From NCBI RefSeq assembly GCF_008632335.1, contig NZ_VWXX01000007.1, forward strand, positions 111,731 to 175,730: DNA of 64,000 nucleotides, given 5' to 3'. Positions 10,144 to 19,488 of this stretch are shown here, piece after piece (the first letter of the stretch is position 1; every line of letters starts with the position of its first letter). Below the pieces are notes generated by a model. It saw nothing but the letters and a program-made list of their open reading frames with translations. It was not told where the DNA came from and did no database searches. This DNA is from Thiohalocapsa marina (GTDB lineage Bacteria; Pseudomonadota; Gammaproteobacteria; Chromatiales; Chromatiaceae). The translations under genes were made by a program, and so were the position numbers.

Positions 10144-10246
10144 CTCATGCCACGGCGGTTGACGAGCCCAAGCCGAACCGGGTGGCTGGCGCAGGGGCTC
10201 GACAGACGCAGAACCGAAAACCAGCGCGCAACGGGTATCACCAAGC

Positions 10247-10789
10247 ATGATGAGCACGCAAAAGACCTTCCTTGTTATCTCCGCCCTGGGCGAGGATCAT
10301 CCGGGCCTGGTCAACAAGTTGTCCAGGGCAATCCTCGAACAGGGCTGCAACATCGAAGACAGCCGCATGACCGTCCTCGGCGGCGAGTTCGCGGCGATCC
10401 TGCTGGTGGAGGGCAAATGGAACACCCTCGCCAAGGTGGAAAATGTGCTGCCGGAACTGGAACGCACCCTGGGCATGACCATCAACTGCAAGCGCACCGG
10501 CGAGCGCTCGCGCAGCAGCGACAAGGTGCCCTACGGCGTGGACGTGGTGGCCATGGATCACCCGGGCATCGTCAATAAGCTAGCGGAGTTCTTTGCCGAC
10601 CGCGGCATCAACATCGAGGACATGTCCACCAGCACCTATTCCGCCGCCCATACCGGTACGCCCATGTTCGCGGTGCACATGACCGTCGGCATCCCCGGCT
10701 CGACGCATATCGCCAGCCTGCGTGAGGAGTTCATGGACTACTGCGACGGCCTGAATCTCGACGCAGTGCTCGAGCCGCTGAAAATGTGA
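10247..10789 (+). CDS. gcvR: Glycine cleavage system transcriptional repressor GcvR-like ACT protein
   Basis: 180 residues made of two ACT domains (about 8-80 and 95-175). The first contains [25 protein letters not shown], a signature of GcvR. In Enterobacteria GcvR binds glycine and counteracts the activator GcvA; here only the family is seen, not the partner. Divergent from dapA and followed 22 bp later by bcp; the gcvR-bcp pair (with dapA opposite) is a frequent gammaproteobacterial arrangement. ATG at 10247 or 10250. Confidence 0.88.
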   Translation: MMSTQKTFLVISALGEDHPGLVNKLSRAILEQGCNIEDSRMTVLGGEFAAILLVEGKWNTLAKVENVLPELERTLGMTINCKRTGERSRSSDKVPYGVDVVAMDHPGIVNKLAEFFADRGINIEDMSTSTYSAAHTGTPMFAVHMTVGIPGSTHIASLREEFMDYCDGLNLDAVLEPLKM

Positions 10790-10811
10790 TCCACACCAAC
10801 CGGAGACAGGC

Positions 10812-11279
10812 ATGCCAGCCATGATCGGCGAAACCGTTCCAGATATCGAACTCCCGGCCACCGGCGATAAGACCGTCAAGCTGTCGGACTTCCGCGGGCA
10901 ACGGCTGGTGCTGTACTTCTATCCTAAGGCGAGCACCCCCGGCTGCACCCAGGAGGGCCTGGACTTCACCGCCGCCGCGGCGGACTTTGCCGCCCTCAAC
11001 ACCGCCATCCTCGGCGCCTCCCGCGACGGCATCAAGGCGCAGGAGAACTTCAAGGCGAAACAGGGTTTCGGCTTCGACCTGCTGTCCGACAAGGAAGAGA
11101 CCCTGTGCAGGGCCTTCGACGTCATCAAGCTGAAGAAGATGTACGGCAAGGAGTCCCTCGGCGTGGAACGCAGCACCTTCCTGATCGACGAGGCGGGCGT
11201 GTTGCGCCGTGAGTGGCGCGGGGTCAAGGTCAAGGGCCATGTAGACGAGGTGCTGCAGGCCGTGCGCGACCTGGGCTAG
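10812..11279 (+). CDS. bcp: Thiol peroxidase, Bcp/PrxQ family
   Basis: Peroxiredoxin of 155 residues that reduces hydrogen peroxide and organic hydroperoxides in the cytoplasm. The peroxidatic cysteine is Cys45 in STPGCTQE. The residue five places on is not a cysteine, so the classic Bcp resolving Cys is absent; a later cysteine in EETLCRAF could serve or the enzyme may be 1-Cys. A ribosome-binding site (GGAGA) precedes the ATG at 10812. Probably co-transcribed with gcvR. Confidence 0.92.
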   Translation: MPAMIGETVPDIELPATGDKTVKLSDFRGQRLVLYFYPKASTPGCTQEGLDFTAAAADFAALNTAILGASRDGIKAQENFKAKQGFGFDLLSDKEETLCRAFDVIKLKKMYGKESLGVERSTFLIDEAGVLRREWRGVKVKGHVDEVLQAVRDLG

Positions 11280-11367
11280 GCCCCGATTCGCCTCCCCGAT
11301 TCGATCCGTCCGGATCCCCAACGGCAGGCGCACAGCCTGCCCGGCCCCTTTTGCGCGGCGCCCCATC

Positions 11368-12786
11368 ATGATCAAACGCGAAGAAGACAAGCTCTGCCTG
11401 TTCGTGCTCGACACCAATGTGCTGATGCACGACCCGACCGCCATCTTCCGCTTCAAGGAGCACGACATCTTCCTGCCCATGGTGGTGCTGGAAGAACTGG
11501 ACGCCGGCAAGAAAGGCCTGTCCGAGGTGGCGCGCAACGTGCGCCAGGCCACGCGCTTTCTCGACCAACTGATGACCGACGCGGACAAGGCCGACATCGA
11601 CGCCGGTCTGCCCATCCATGCGCTGAATGACTACGGGCGCGGCTTCACCGAGCCGCCCACCGGTCGGCTGTTCTTCCAGACCGAGCCGCTGTCGCGGCGC
11701 CAGGAGCCGAGCCTGCCCGGCACCTCAGCCGACAACGACATCCTGGCCACCGCCCGGAGCCTGCAGGACCGCAGCAACACCCACACCGTCGTCATCGTCT
11801 CCAAGGACATCAACCTGCGCATCAAGGCGGCGGTGCTCGGCATTCCGGCGGAGGACTATTCCAACGACCAGGTGCTGGAGGATGTCGACCTGCTCTACAC
11901 CGGGGTGCAGGCCCTCGAGGCCGGCTTCTGGGAGCATCACGCCAAGGAACTCGATGCCTGGAAGGAGGAAGGCCGCAGCTTCTACAGCATCAAGGGGCCG
12001 GATGTGGCCGACTGGTACCCCAGCCAGTGTCTGTACATGGAGGGGGATGACGCCTTCGAGGCCATCGTGCGCGAGAAGCGCAGCGAGACCGAGGCGGTGA
12101 TCGAGCTGGTGGACGACTATCGCCCGAGTAAGCACGCGGTCTGGGGCATCAACGCCCTGAACCGCGAGCAGAACTTCGCGCTCAACATGCTGATGGACCC
12201 AGAACTGGACTTCGTCACGCTGCTGGGCACCGCCGGCACCGGCAAGACCCTGCTGGCGCTGGCCGCGGGGCTGACCCAGGTGCTGGACAGCAACATCTAC
12301 CGCGAGATCATCATGACCCGGGTCACGGTGCCGGTGGGCGAGGACATCGGCTTCCTGCCCGGTACCGAAGAGGAGAAGATGACCCCCTGGATGGGCGCCC
12401 TGATGGACAATCTTGAGGTGCTGACCCAGCCCGAGGGCGGCGAATGGGGCCGTGCCGCCACCAACGACCTGCTGCGCAACCGCATCCGCATCTCGTCGCT
12501 GAATTTCATGCGCGGGCGCACCTTCCTGCACAAGTACATCATCCTGGACGAGGCGCAGAACCTGACCGCCAAGCAGATGAAGACCCTGATCACCCGCGCC
12601 GGCCCGGGCACCAAGATCGTCTGCCTGGGCAACATCGCGCAAATCGACACGCCCTACCTGACCGAGACCACCTCAGGCCTGACCTATGTGGTGGATCGCT
12701 TCAAGCACTGGCAGCACAGCGGCCACATCACGCTCATCCGCGGCGAGCGCTCGCGGCTGGCGGACTTCGCGTCGGAACAGCTATGA
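11368..12786 (+). CDS. PIN domain-PhoH family ATPase
   Basis: 472-residue fusion of an N-terminal PIN nuclease domain (Asp15 in VLDTNVLMHDP; later acidic residues in SADNDI) and a C-terminal PhoH-like ATPase with Walker A GTAGTGKT near residue 290 and a Walker B ending ILDEAQNL. This layout is that of the YlaK/PhoH2-like proteins, believed to be RNA helicase/RNase proteins; the function in this organism is inferred from family only. The stop overlaps the next start (ATGA). Confidence 0.88.
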   Translation: MIKREEDKLCLFVLDTNVLMHDPTAIFRFKEHDIFLPMVVLEELDAGKKGLSEVARNVRQATRFLDQLMTDADKADIDAGLPIHALNDYGRGFTEPPTGRLFFQTEPLSRRQEPSLPGTSADNDILATARSLQDRSNTHTVVIVSKDINLRIKAAVLGIPAEDYSNDQVLEDVDLLYTGVQALEAGFWEHHAKELDAWKEEGRSFYSIKGPDVADWYPSQCLYMEGDDAFEAIVREKRSETEAVIELVDDYRPSKHAVWGINALNREQNFALNMLMDPELDFVTLLGTAGTGKTLLALAAGLTQVLDSNIYREIIMTRVTVPVGEDIGFLPGTEEEKMTPWMGALMDNLEVLTQPEGGEWGRAATNDLLRNRIRISSLNFMRGRTFLHKYIILDEAQNLTAKQMKTLITRAGPGTKIVCLGNIAQIDTPYLTETTSGLTYVVDRFKHWQHSGHITLIRGERSRLADFASEQL

Positions 12787-14087
12787 ACACTTCCGCCCAC
12801 AAGCTCGGGCCGATCCATCTGGCGCCCGACGTCCTACCGCGGCACACGATCAGCTTCCTGATCGCTGCCTTCCTATCCATCGGCCTGATGACCTTCGTCA
12901 CCATCGGCCAGACCTACGTGCTCAATGAGCATCTGAACATCCCTGAATCCGAGCAGGGCTCCATCAGTGGCGATCTGGTCTTTCTGACGGAGATCTTCAC
13001 GCTGCTGTTCTTCCTGCCCGCCGGTATCCTGATCGACCGCATCAGCCGGCGCTCGATCTACGCCATCGGCTTCCTGATGCTGGGCGCCACCTATGTGCTC
13101 TATCCGCTGGCCGATTCGGTGGGCGACCTGTACTGGTACCGCTTCGTCTATGCCCTGGGCGTGGTGGCAGTGGCCGGTGCGCTGTCCACGGTGCTGGTGG
13201 ACTATCCGGCGGAGCAGTCACGGGGCAAGCTGGTGGCCGCCATCGGCGTCTGCAGCGGCCTGGGCGTGGTGTTCATCAACCAGGGATTCGGCGCCCTGCC
13301 CGACGCCCTGGTCGGCGGCGGCATGGACGGCGACCAGGCTGGCCTGATCACCCACCTGGTGGTCGCCGCGCTCTGCCTGGTGGCGGCCGTGCTGGTCATG
13401 ACCGGCCTGAAGGCCGGCATCCCCATCAAGCGCGAAGAGCGCCCAACGGTCCGCCAGCTGTTCTTCAGCGGCTTCGCCCAGGCGCGCAACCCGCGCATCG
13501 CGCTGGCCTATTCGGCGGCCTTCATCGCCCGCGGCGATCAATCCGTCAACGCCACCTTCCTGATCCTCTGGGGCACCCTGGCCGGCAAGGCCGCCGGCAT
13601 GGACACTGCCGAGGCGGTGCTCAACGGCACCCTGATCTTCGTCATCGCCCAGGTGGCGGCCCTGGTCTGGTCGCCGGTCATGGGCCCGATCCTGGATCGC
13701 CTGGACCGCGCCACCGGGCTTGCGCTCTGCATGGTGTTGGCCGCCATCGGCAACCTGTCATTGCTGTTGCTGGACGACCCGCTGGCCGACAACGGGCTGA
13801 TCTTCTACATCCTGCTCGGCATCGGTCAGATCAGTGTCTTTCTTGCTGCCCAGTCGCTGATCGGCCAGGAGGCCCCGGCCAACAAGCGCGGCTCGGTGAT
13901 CGCCGCGTTCAACATCTCGGGTGCCCTCGGCATCCTGCTGATCACCTCCAGCGGCGGCCGGCTATTCGACGCCATCGACCCGCGCGCCCCCTTCGTGGTG
14001 GTAGGCAGCATCAACATCCTGCTGTTCCTGGCCAGCGTCTATGTACGCCTGAAATGGACATCGCCGCCGACACCGAAGGAGGCCTGA
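12783..14087 (+). CDS. MFS transporter
   Basis: 434-residue major facilitator superfamily transporter with about 12 hydrophobic segments and a loop with basic residues after TM2 (LIDRISRRSIYAIG), matching the family loop 2-3 motif. Start ATG at 12783 overlaps the PIN-PhoH stop. Substrate cannot be read from sequence. Confidence 0.85.
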   Translation: MNTSAHKLGPIHLAPDVLPRHTISFLIAAFLSIGLMTFVTIGQTYVLNEHLNIPESEQGSISGDLVFLTEIFTLLFFLPAGILIDRISRRSIYAIGFLMLGATYVLYPLADSVGDLYWYRFVYALGVVAVAGALSTVLVDYPAEQSRGKLVAAIGVCSGLGVVFINQGFGALPDALVGGGMDGDQAGLITHLVVAALCLVAAVLVMTGLKAGIPIKREERPTVRQLFFSGFAQARNPRIALAYSAAFIARGDQSVNATFLILWGTLAGKAAGMDTAEAVLNGTLIFVIAQVAALVWSPVMGPILDRLDRATGLALCMVLAAIGNLSLLLLDDPLADNGLIFYILLGIGQISVFLAAQSLIGQEAPANKRGSVIAAFNISGALGILLITSSGGRLFDAIDPRAPFVVVGSINILLFLASVYVRLKWTSPPTPKEA

Positions 14088-14148
14088 GCGCTACCGCAGC
14101 CCTGAGCGCCACCAAAGCCCGGCGCCTGTCTGCCCCGCCCGGCACCAC

Positions 14149-14658
14149 ATGCCCGTCCCGACCTATGAGCCCGAGCACTACAACGAGCACCTGGTACTCA
14201 AGGTGCCCCTGGTCCTGTGGCTGGTCCTGCTGTTCCAGGTCCGCCACCTGCTGCTTCTGGGCATCACCTTCCTGCCCACCACCGGGCAGGAGATCACCGT
14301 GCTGCGCCAGCTCGTGCAGCCGGCCTACCTGATCGCAGATCTGATCGCGCTGCCGCTGCTCGTCACCGCCGCCCGTCGCCGTCCACAAGCGCCGGACTGG
14401 ATGCGCCGACTCTGGCCCCGGGGCCGCTGGCTGCTGACCCTGTCCGGGCTCGCCTATCTGGGCGTGCTGGGCTGGTCCCTGACATACGGCGGGGTGCATG
14501 CCGGATTGCAGCGGGGGCTACTCGCCGGCGGACGCACCGCAGGCGCCGTCGACGAAGCGGTTCTGACTTCCACCTTGCTGACCCTGGCTGCCATAGCCTA
14601 CCTGTGGCGCTCGCCCCGGGTGCGCGACCTGTTCCGGGAGTTCCCGCCCCGGCACTGA
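14149..14658 (+). CDS. DUF2919 family inner-membrane protein
   Basis: 169 residues with an N-terminal YEPEHYNEHLVLKVPLVLWL that matches DUF2919 (YfeZ-like) proteins, and about four hydrophobic helices. It lies 61 bp after the MFS gene on the same strand, possibly the same transcript. Function of the family is unknown. Confidence 0.7.
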   Translation: MPVPTYEPEHYNEHLVLKVPLVLWLVLLFQVRHLLLLGITFLPTTGQEITVLRQLVQPAYLIADLIALPLLVTAARRRPQAPDWMRRLWPRGRWLLTLSGLAYLGVLGWSLTYGGVHAGLQRGLLAGGRTAGAVDEAVLTSTLLTLAAIAYLWRSPRVRDLFREFPPRH

Positions 14659-14683
14659 AAACCCGACGCCAAAAAAATCGGCG

Positions 14684-14712
14684 TTGCCGCGGAACCTAAG
14701 ACCCGATATCCT
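14684..14712 (+). promoter_or_regulatory. Candidate ssrA promoter
   Basis: TTGCCG (14684-14689), a 17-bp spacer, and TATCCT (14707-14712) give a plausible sigma-70 promoter. Transcription would start about 10 bases before the mature tmRNA 5' end, leaving a short leader for RNase P as in other bacteria. Confidence 0.5.
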
Positions 14713-14729
14713 GTCCTATCTTATACTTT

Positions 14730-15090
14730 GGGGGCGACATGGCTTCGACGTGGGTCGCAAAACCCGAGGTGCATGCCGAGGTGCGGAGTGCCTCGTAAAA
14801 CCTGCCGCAAATCTATAGTTGCCAACGACGACAACTACGCTCTCGCTGCTTAATCCCAGCGGGCCTCACACCGTTTCTTGCCTGTGGGCGACGGATTCGT
14901 GGGGTAACATCACACAGGATCGCGGTGACGGGGGTCCGGACCTGATCCGCTAAAACCCAAATTCGGAATCGCCGACTGATCGCCCTGCCCTTCGGGCGGC
15001 AGAAGGTTAAAAACAATAGAACGGGCTAAGCATGTAGTACCAACGGCAGAGGGCTTGCGGACGCGGGTTCAATTCCCGCCGCCTCCACCA
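14730..15090 (+). ncRNA. ssrA: Transfer-messenger RNA (tmRNA)
   Basis: tmRNA rescues ribosomes stalled on broken mRNAs. The 5' end GGGGGCGACATGG and the 3' end CGCCTCCACCA pair as the tRNA-like acceptor stem (discriminator A, CCA encoded). The tag reading frame is at 14821-14853: GCC AAC GAC GAC AAC TAC GCT CTC GCT GCT TAA, giving ANDDNYALAA. The T arm (GCGGGTTCAATTCCCGC) is intact. Its 3' end is the attachment site of the islands that follow. Confidence 0.96.
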
Positions 15091-15112
15091 CTTAAAAAAG
15101 ACAGACCCGTCC
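15081..15112 (+). other. Island attachment site at the tmRNA 3' end
   Basis: The last 10 bases of ssrA plus the start of its terminator (CCTCCACCA, then TTA, an A-rich run with AAAAGACA, and ACCCGTC) recur as near copies at 36082-36112 and 63102-63132. Direct repeats of this kind flanking foreign DNA mark site-specific integration at ssrA. Confidence 0.75.
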
Positions 15113-15149
15113 ACTAACCGCGTCCGGTTATTGGACGGGTTTTGTTTTT
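15105..15149 (+). terminator. Intrinsic terminator of ssrA
   Basis: Stem ACCCGTCCA (15105-15113) with TGGACGGGT (15132-15140), an inner stem ACCGCG-region loop, then TTTGTTTTT. Confidence 0.85.
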
Positions 15150-15204
15150 CTGCGTATTGTCAGCGACTTACGTCGCTTTTAAGGTGTCTGCGATACTGGC
15201 CCGA

Positions 15205-15393
15205 TCACTCCATTTTCGGGAAATCCGTCATACCTGGCTTCTCTTTCGCCTCAAAATTCTCCGCATTCTTACCCCCATTCTCCGGACCTCGTCCGGATTC
15301 CTGCATTTTTTCCTGCAACCGCTGCTCGGCGATATCGTCGGCAAACTGGTTGATACTCTTCATGATTCCGTCAAACAGGTCGTTGATGTCCAT
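15205..15393 (-). CDS. Small hypothetical protein
   Basis: 62 residues, acidic and hydrophilic, mostly helical in appearance (MDINDLFDGIMKSINQFADD at the start). A good ribosome-binding site GAGGAG lies 8 bases before the ATG at 15393, which is why I keep it. It points toward the tmRNA, opposite to the restriction operon. Family not recognised; a regulator or excision-related protein of the island end is possible but not shown. Confidence 0.5.
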   Translation of the reverse strand: MDINDLFDGIMKSINQFADDIAEQRLQEKMQESGRGPENGGKNAENFEAKEKPGMTDFPKME

Positions 15394-15423
15394 GGTCGGT
15401 TACTCCTCGTTGCGGGTTCAGCC

Positions 15424-15525
15424 CTTACTTACCGGAGAGACGGAGAAAGTGTCGGGCGTCTGATGAAATTTTTTCGTGATGGCCTTCTGGTGGCTTACTT
15501 ACCGAGTGGCGGCGGGATGTGTCGG
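15424..15525 (+). repeat. Two 32-bp direct repeats upstream of the HTH/type I operon
   Basis: CTTACTTACCG at 15424-15434 and again at 15494-15504; in each case GTGTCGG follows after 14 variable bases. The two copies are 70 bp apart and lie in the divergent region between the small minus-strand gene and the HTH gene, so they may be regulator or recombinase binding sites. The rest of 15150-15650 shows no gene. Confidence 0.45.
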
Positions 15526-15649
15526 TGAAAATCAGAAAAAAAACCCACAACTGACCCAGGTTTCCCGTTTTCTTCTTGTTTTCATGAATGGCTAGGGTTA
15601 TCTTTTTTTATCAATTTTTCACTACGAATCTCTTCCGAACGGTGAGGTT

Positions 15650-15862
15650 ATGGATAAAATCGACAAATGGCTGACCATTGATGAACTGGCGGGCTACATC
15701 AAGATGAGCCGGACCAAGCTCTACGGCATGGCCCAGCGTGGTGCGATTCCTGCCTCCAAGATCGGCACCCAATGGCGTTTTGACCGGGAGGAGATCGATC
15801 AGTGGATGAAGGCGCACGCGACCGGAAATGTCGGATCTGACGATAAGGACAAGAAGCAATGA
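15650..15862 (+). CDS. Helix-turn-helix (excisionase-like) DNA-binding protein
   Basis: 70 residues. The pattern WLTIDELAGYIKMSRTKLYG, then IPASKIGTQWRF and a C-terminal DQWM, is the MerR/excisionase-type winged HTH. The stop overlaps the hsdM start (ATGA), so it is the first gene of the type I restriction operon and a candidate regulator of it. A close relative is the first gene of the BREX region (41808). A GTGAGG ribosome site precedes the ATG. Confidence 0.8.
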   Translation: MDKIDKWLTIDELAGYIKMSRTKLYGMAQRGAIPASKIGTQWRFDREEIDQWMKAHATGNVGSDDKDKKQ

Positions 15863-17984
15863 ACGGTGAAACCCACAGCCAACTGGCCAACTTTATCTGG
15901 TCCATCTGCAACCTGCTGCGCGGCCCCTACAAGCGCAACGAGTACCGCAAGGTCATCCTGCCGCTGACCGTTCTGCGCCGCTTCGAGTGCCTGCTGGAGC
16001 CGACCCGCCAGGCCGCTCTTGAAGAATTCCAGTCGCTGAAGACCAAACCCGAGCGTGTCCAGCAGGCGCGGTTGCAACAAATCACCGGCCACCGCTTCTA
16101 CAACCTGTCGCGGATGCAGCTCACATTGCCGGGCGAAAAAATCCACTCGCTGCTGGACGACCCCAACAACCTCGCGCCGAACTTGAACAGCTACATCAAC
16201 GGCTTCTCCCCCAACGTCCGCGCCATTATGGAGAAGTTCAAGTTCAGCGAGCAGATCGCCCACATGGCGGAAAAGAACATCCTGTTCGAGGTGATCAAGG
16301 CCTTTGCCAAAATCGACCTCTCGCCCCAGCGGGTGGATCAGATGCAGATGGGCTACGTGTTCGAGGAGCTGATCCGGATCGGCGCGGAACAATCGAACGA
16401 AGAGGCAGGAGAGCACTTCACCCCCGCGAGGTGATCAAGCTGATGGTCAACCTGCTGCTGGCTCCGGAGCAGGATCTCGCCAAGAGCGATGTGGTCAAGA
16501 CCATCTACGACCCCGCCTGCGGCACCGGCGGCATGCTGTCGGTGGCCGAGGAGTACATCCGCCATCTCAACCGCGACGCACGCCCGCATCTCTACGGCCA
16601 GGACTGGAACGACGAGGCCTGGGCGGTGTGCAAGTCCGACATGCTGATCAAAGGCGAGGACGCCGACAACGTCATCCTCGGTGACACCTTCACCCGCGAC
16701 GGCTTCGACCGCGACTCCGATGGCAACAAGTGGACCTTCGACTACATGCTGGCCAATCCCCCCTTTGGCGTGGAGTGGAAGCAGCAACAGAAATACATCA
16801 ACCAGGAGGCCGACACACTCGGCTATGCCGGGCGCTTCGGGGCGGGCACCCCGCGCATCAACGACGGGGCGCTACTCTTTCTGCAGCACATGATCTCCAA
16901 GATGCGTCCCGTCGACAAAGACGGCAGCCGCATCGGTATCGTCTTCAACGGCTCGCCGCTCTTCACCGGCGACGCAGGCAGCGGCGAGAGCGAGATACGC
17001 CGCTGGATCATCGAAAACAACTGGCTGGAGGCCATCGTCGCCCTGCCGGAACAGCTCTTCTACAACACCGGCATCTCCACCTACATCTGGGTGATCACCA
17101 ACCGCAAGGCCAAAGCGCGCAAGGGCAAGGTGCAGCTCATTGATGCCCGCAACTTCTGGGTGCCGATGGAAAAATCGCTGGGCAACAAGCGCCGCCGCAT
17201 CGGCGACCCGCAGGACAAGGCCAAGGACCCGGACCACATTGCCGAGATCACCCGCATCTACGAAAACTTCCAAGACGGCGAGACCCGCACCTTCCTCCTC
17301 GATGGCAAGGAGAAGGAGCTGGTGGTCAGCAAACTGTTCGACAACGACGACTTCGGTTATCACAAGATCACCGTCGAGCGCCCCCTGCGCCTCAACTTCC
17401 AGGCCACGGCGGAGCGCATCGCCCGGCTGGAAGAACAGACCGCATACAAGAACCTTGCATCCAGCAGCAAGAAGAACGAAACCGTTCGCCAGCAGGAGAT
17501 CGAGGCAGGCAAGGCACGACAGCAGGCCATCCGCGACCTGCTCGCCGCCTTTGCCGAGCAGCACGGTGACCCCCTGTTCATGGACCGTAAAAAGTTCCTG
17601 CTGACCCTGCGCGAGGTGGACCGGGCAAGAAATGTCAAACTCTCCGCCCCAGAGCTGAAAGCGGTACTCGCCGCCCTGGGTGAACGGGAAGAAACCGCCG
17701 AGATCTGCAAAGACAAGAAGGGCGAACCCGAGCCGGACACCGACCTGCGCGACACCGAGACTGTGCCGCTCAAAGAGAGTATCGAAGAGTACTTCCGCCG
17801 CGAGGTGCTGCCCCATGTGCCCGACGCCTGGATTGACCACGCTAAAACCAAGGTTGGCTACGAAATCCCTCTGAACCGGCACTTCTACCGCTACGAACCA
17901 CCGCGCGAGCTGACCGAGATCGAGGCCGAGATCAAGGGGCTGGAAGGCGAGATTCTCGACCTGCTCAAGGAGGTGACCGCATGA
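15859..17984 (+). pseudogene. hsdM: Type I restriction-modification methyltransferase subunit, frameshifted
   Basis: HsdM methylates adenine using S-adenosylmethionine and is needed for both modification and restriction. Residues 1-191 (to 16434) carry the N-terminal helical domain and end in NEEAGEHFTPAR; the conserved sequence should continue FTPREVIKLM. That continuation is found in another frame from 16431, with DPACGTGGM (SAM site) and NPPFG (catalytic). The frame breaks at a run of five C (about 16422-16428); one more C would restore it. It is a single-base deletion in a homopolymer, so a sequencing error or slip-strand switching must be considered. The C-terminal part is otherwise intact to 17984. 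Confidence 0.85.
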
Positions 17985-19114
17985 GCCAAGTCATCGAATT
18001 TCTAACCCCGCGCATGGTCGGGCCGCGTTTTGCCGAACACGCCATCCCGTTGGAGTTGCTTAAAGATCTGGCTGTGCTGGAGGAGATGGTCATCGAGGTC
18101 GCCAAATGGTGTTACCTGCGGGATCACCCTGAGCGCAAGCGTTCGCCCAAGGGCTTTACTGATGGTGTCGCACTCAAGCTGTCCGGTGTCGGCGAAGGCA
18201 GCGCCGTGCCCCACCTGAGTCTGGTCGTCGAACAGACGCAACTCTTTCCGCCGCAGGCGCAGACCTATTTCGAACAGGCCCGCACCCATCTGATCGGCGC
18301 GATTAATGCCGCCGAACATGACGAGCCCATCACCCAGCATCTGCCCGATGCGCTGTTGGCCTATTTCGACCGCTTCGGTCGCGGCCTGCGCGATGGCGAA
18401 GCCATTGAATTCGCACCCGAGGCAGCCGACCGCAAGGCCCGGCTCACCAAGGCCACGCGCCGCAAACTGGTGCTGGCTTCCAGTCAGGTGCAGGAACTCA
18501 CCGAAGAGGTCACCCTGCGCGGCAGCATCCCCGAAGCAGACCAGGGCAAGATGACCTTTGAGCTTCAGGTCATCAACGGACCACGGGTGGTCGCCCCCAT
18601 TGCAGGCCCGCATCTGCCGACCGTGATGGATGCCTTTAACGGCTACAAACAGGGGGCGCGTGTGCTTCTGCAAGGCATCGGCCGCTACAACCGTTACGAC
18701 CGGCTGCAAAGCCTGGAAACCGTTGAGCACCTCAGCCTGCTGGACGTGAATGACATCGCCGCCCGACTGGAAGAGCTCAAGACCTTGCGCCACGGCTGGT
18801 TGGACGGCAAAAAGGGCTTTGCGCCCGACAGGGCAGGTCTTGACTGGCTGGCAGAGGCGTTCCAGCACAACTACCCGGATGAACTGACCCCGCCCTATCT
18901 CTACCCGACCGCAGAAGGCGGCGTGCAGGCCGAATGGTCGGTAAATGGCTGGGAGATCAGCCTGGAAATCGACCTCGATCAGTATCAGGGCCAATGGCAT
19001 GCCCTGGACATGGCCAATGAGCAGGAACAGGAAAAAACACTCAACCTGAATGAGCCCGCCGACTGGCAATGGCTGGCAACGGAGATCACCGAGCGGACAG
19101 GGGGTGAGGCGTGA
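17981..19114 (+). CDS. Uncharacterised protein within the type I R-M operon
   Basis: 377 residues, no membrane segment or signal peptide. The start overlaps the hsdM stop (ATGA) and its stop overlaps the next gene (GTGA), so it is made together with HsdM. Visible features are an early VAKWCYLRDHPERKR and a beta-rich middle (VTLRGSIPEADQGKMTFEL, HLSLLDVNDIAARLEELK). I do not recognise a family with confidence. The position between hsdM and hsdS suggests an accessory or linked defence role. Confidence 0.8.
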   Translation: MSQVIEFLTPRMVGPRFAEHAIPLELLKDLAVLEEMVIEVAKWCYLRDHPERKRSPKGFTDGVALKLSGVGEGSAVPHLSLVVEQTQLFPPQAQTYFEQARTHLIGAINAAEHDEPITQHLPDALLAYFDRFGRGLRDGEAIEFAPEAADRKARLTKATRRKLVLASSQVQELTEEVTLRGSIPEADQGKMTFELQVINGPRVVAPIAGPHLPTVMDAFNGYKQGARVLLQGIGRYNRYDRLQSLETVEHLSLLDVNDIAARLEELKTLRHGWLDGKKGFAPDRAGLDWLAEAFQHNYPDELTPPYLYPTAEGGVQAEWSVNGWEISLEIDLDQYQGQWHALDMANEQEQEKTLNLNEPADWQWLATEITERTGGEA

Positions 19115-19488
19115 ACAACGACACCCTGCTGCTGCGCCAGATCCACCCCGGTTTCGTGCAGGATGGGCGGCCCTCATCCCAGGCTTTCCGCCCCACACCC
19201 AAGGATGAACAGAAGCTCTCCGTCTACGACGGCGACCAAATCACCCCCGCCGATGCCTTTGAGCATTACACCAAGGACCTCACGCTGGGGAGTAGCGGTG
19301 TGCTGGCGGTATCCATGGCGGAGTGCGGGACGCTCGAACTGCCCGTGACGCCCGACCCTGAACCCTTCCCGGAACATGCGCTAATCGACTTTTCCGCCTA
19401 CGGCAAGAGCGCCACCGAAAAGAAAGCCAAACTGCTCAAGGCGAAGGCGGAAGCGCGCGGCTGGCTCTACCGGGAGGTTATGGCATGA
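19111..19488 (+). CDS. Uncharacterised small protein within the type I R-M operon
   Basis: 125 residues starting with GTG at 19111, overlapping the stop of the previous gene and, at its end, the hsdS start. It begins with LLLRQIHPGFVQDG and has a central GVLAVSMAECGTLELPV and a basic C-terminal helix rich in Lys and Ala. The tight two-way coupling suggests that it works with the 17981 product. Family not recognised. Confidence 0.75.
   Translation: MNNDTLLLRQIHPGFVQDGRPSSQAFRPTPKDEQKLSVYDGDQITPADAFEHYTKDLTLGSSGVLAVSMAECGTLELPVTPDPEPFPEHALIDFSAYGKSATEKKAKLLKAKAEARGWLYREVMA

Noticed and set aside
15205..15393. Small gene as a tyrosine integrase or excisionase of the island
   Set aside because: 62 residues with no HTH or catalytic residues; kept only as a hypothetical protein on the strength of its ribosome-binding site.
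16415..16440. Programmed frameshift in hsdM
   Set aside because: No slippery heptamer or downstream pseudoknot is evident; a single-base loss in a C run explains the data, and hsdS in the same operon is clearly degraded.
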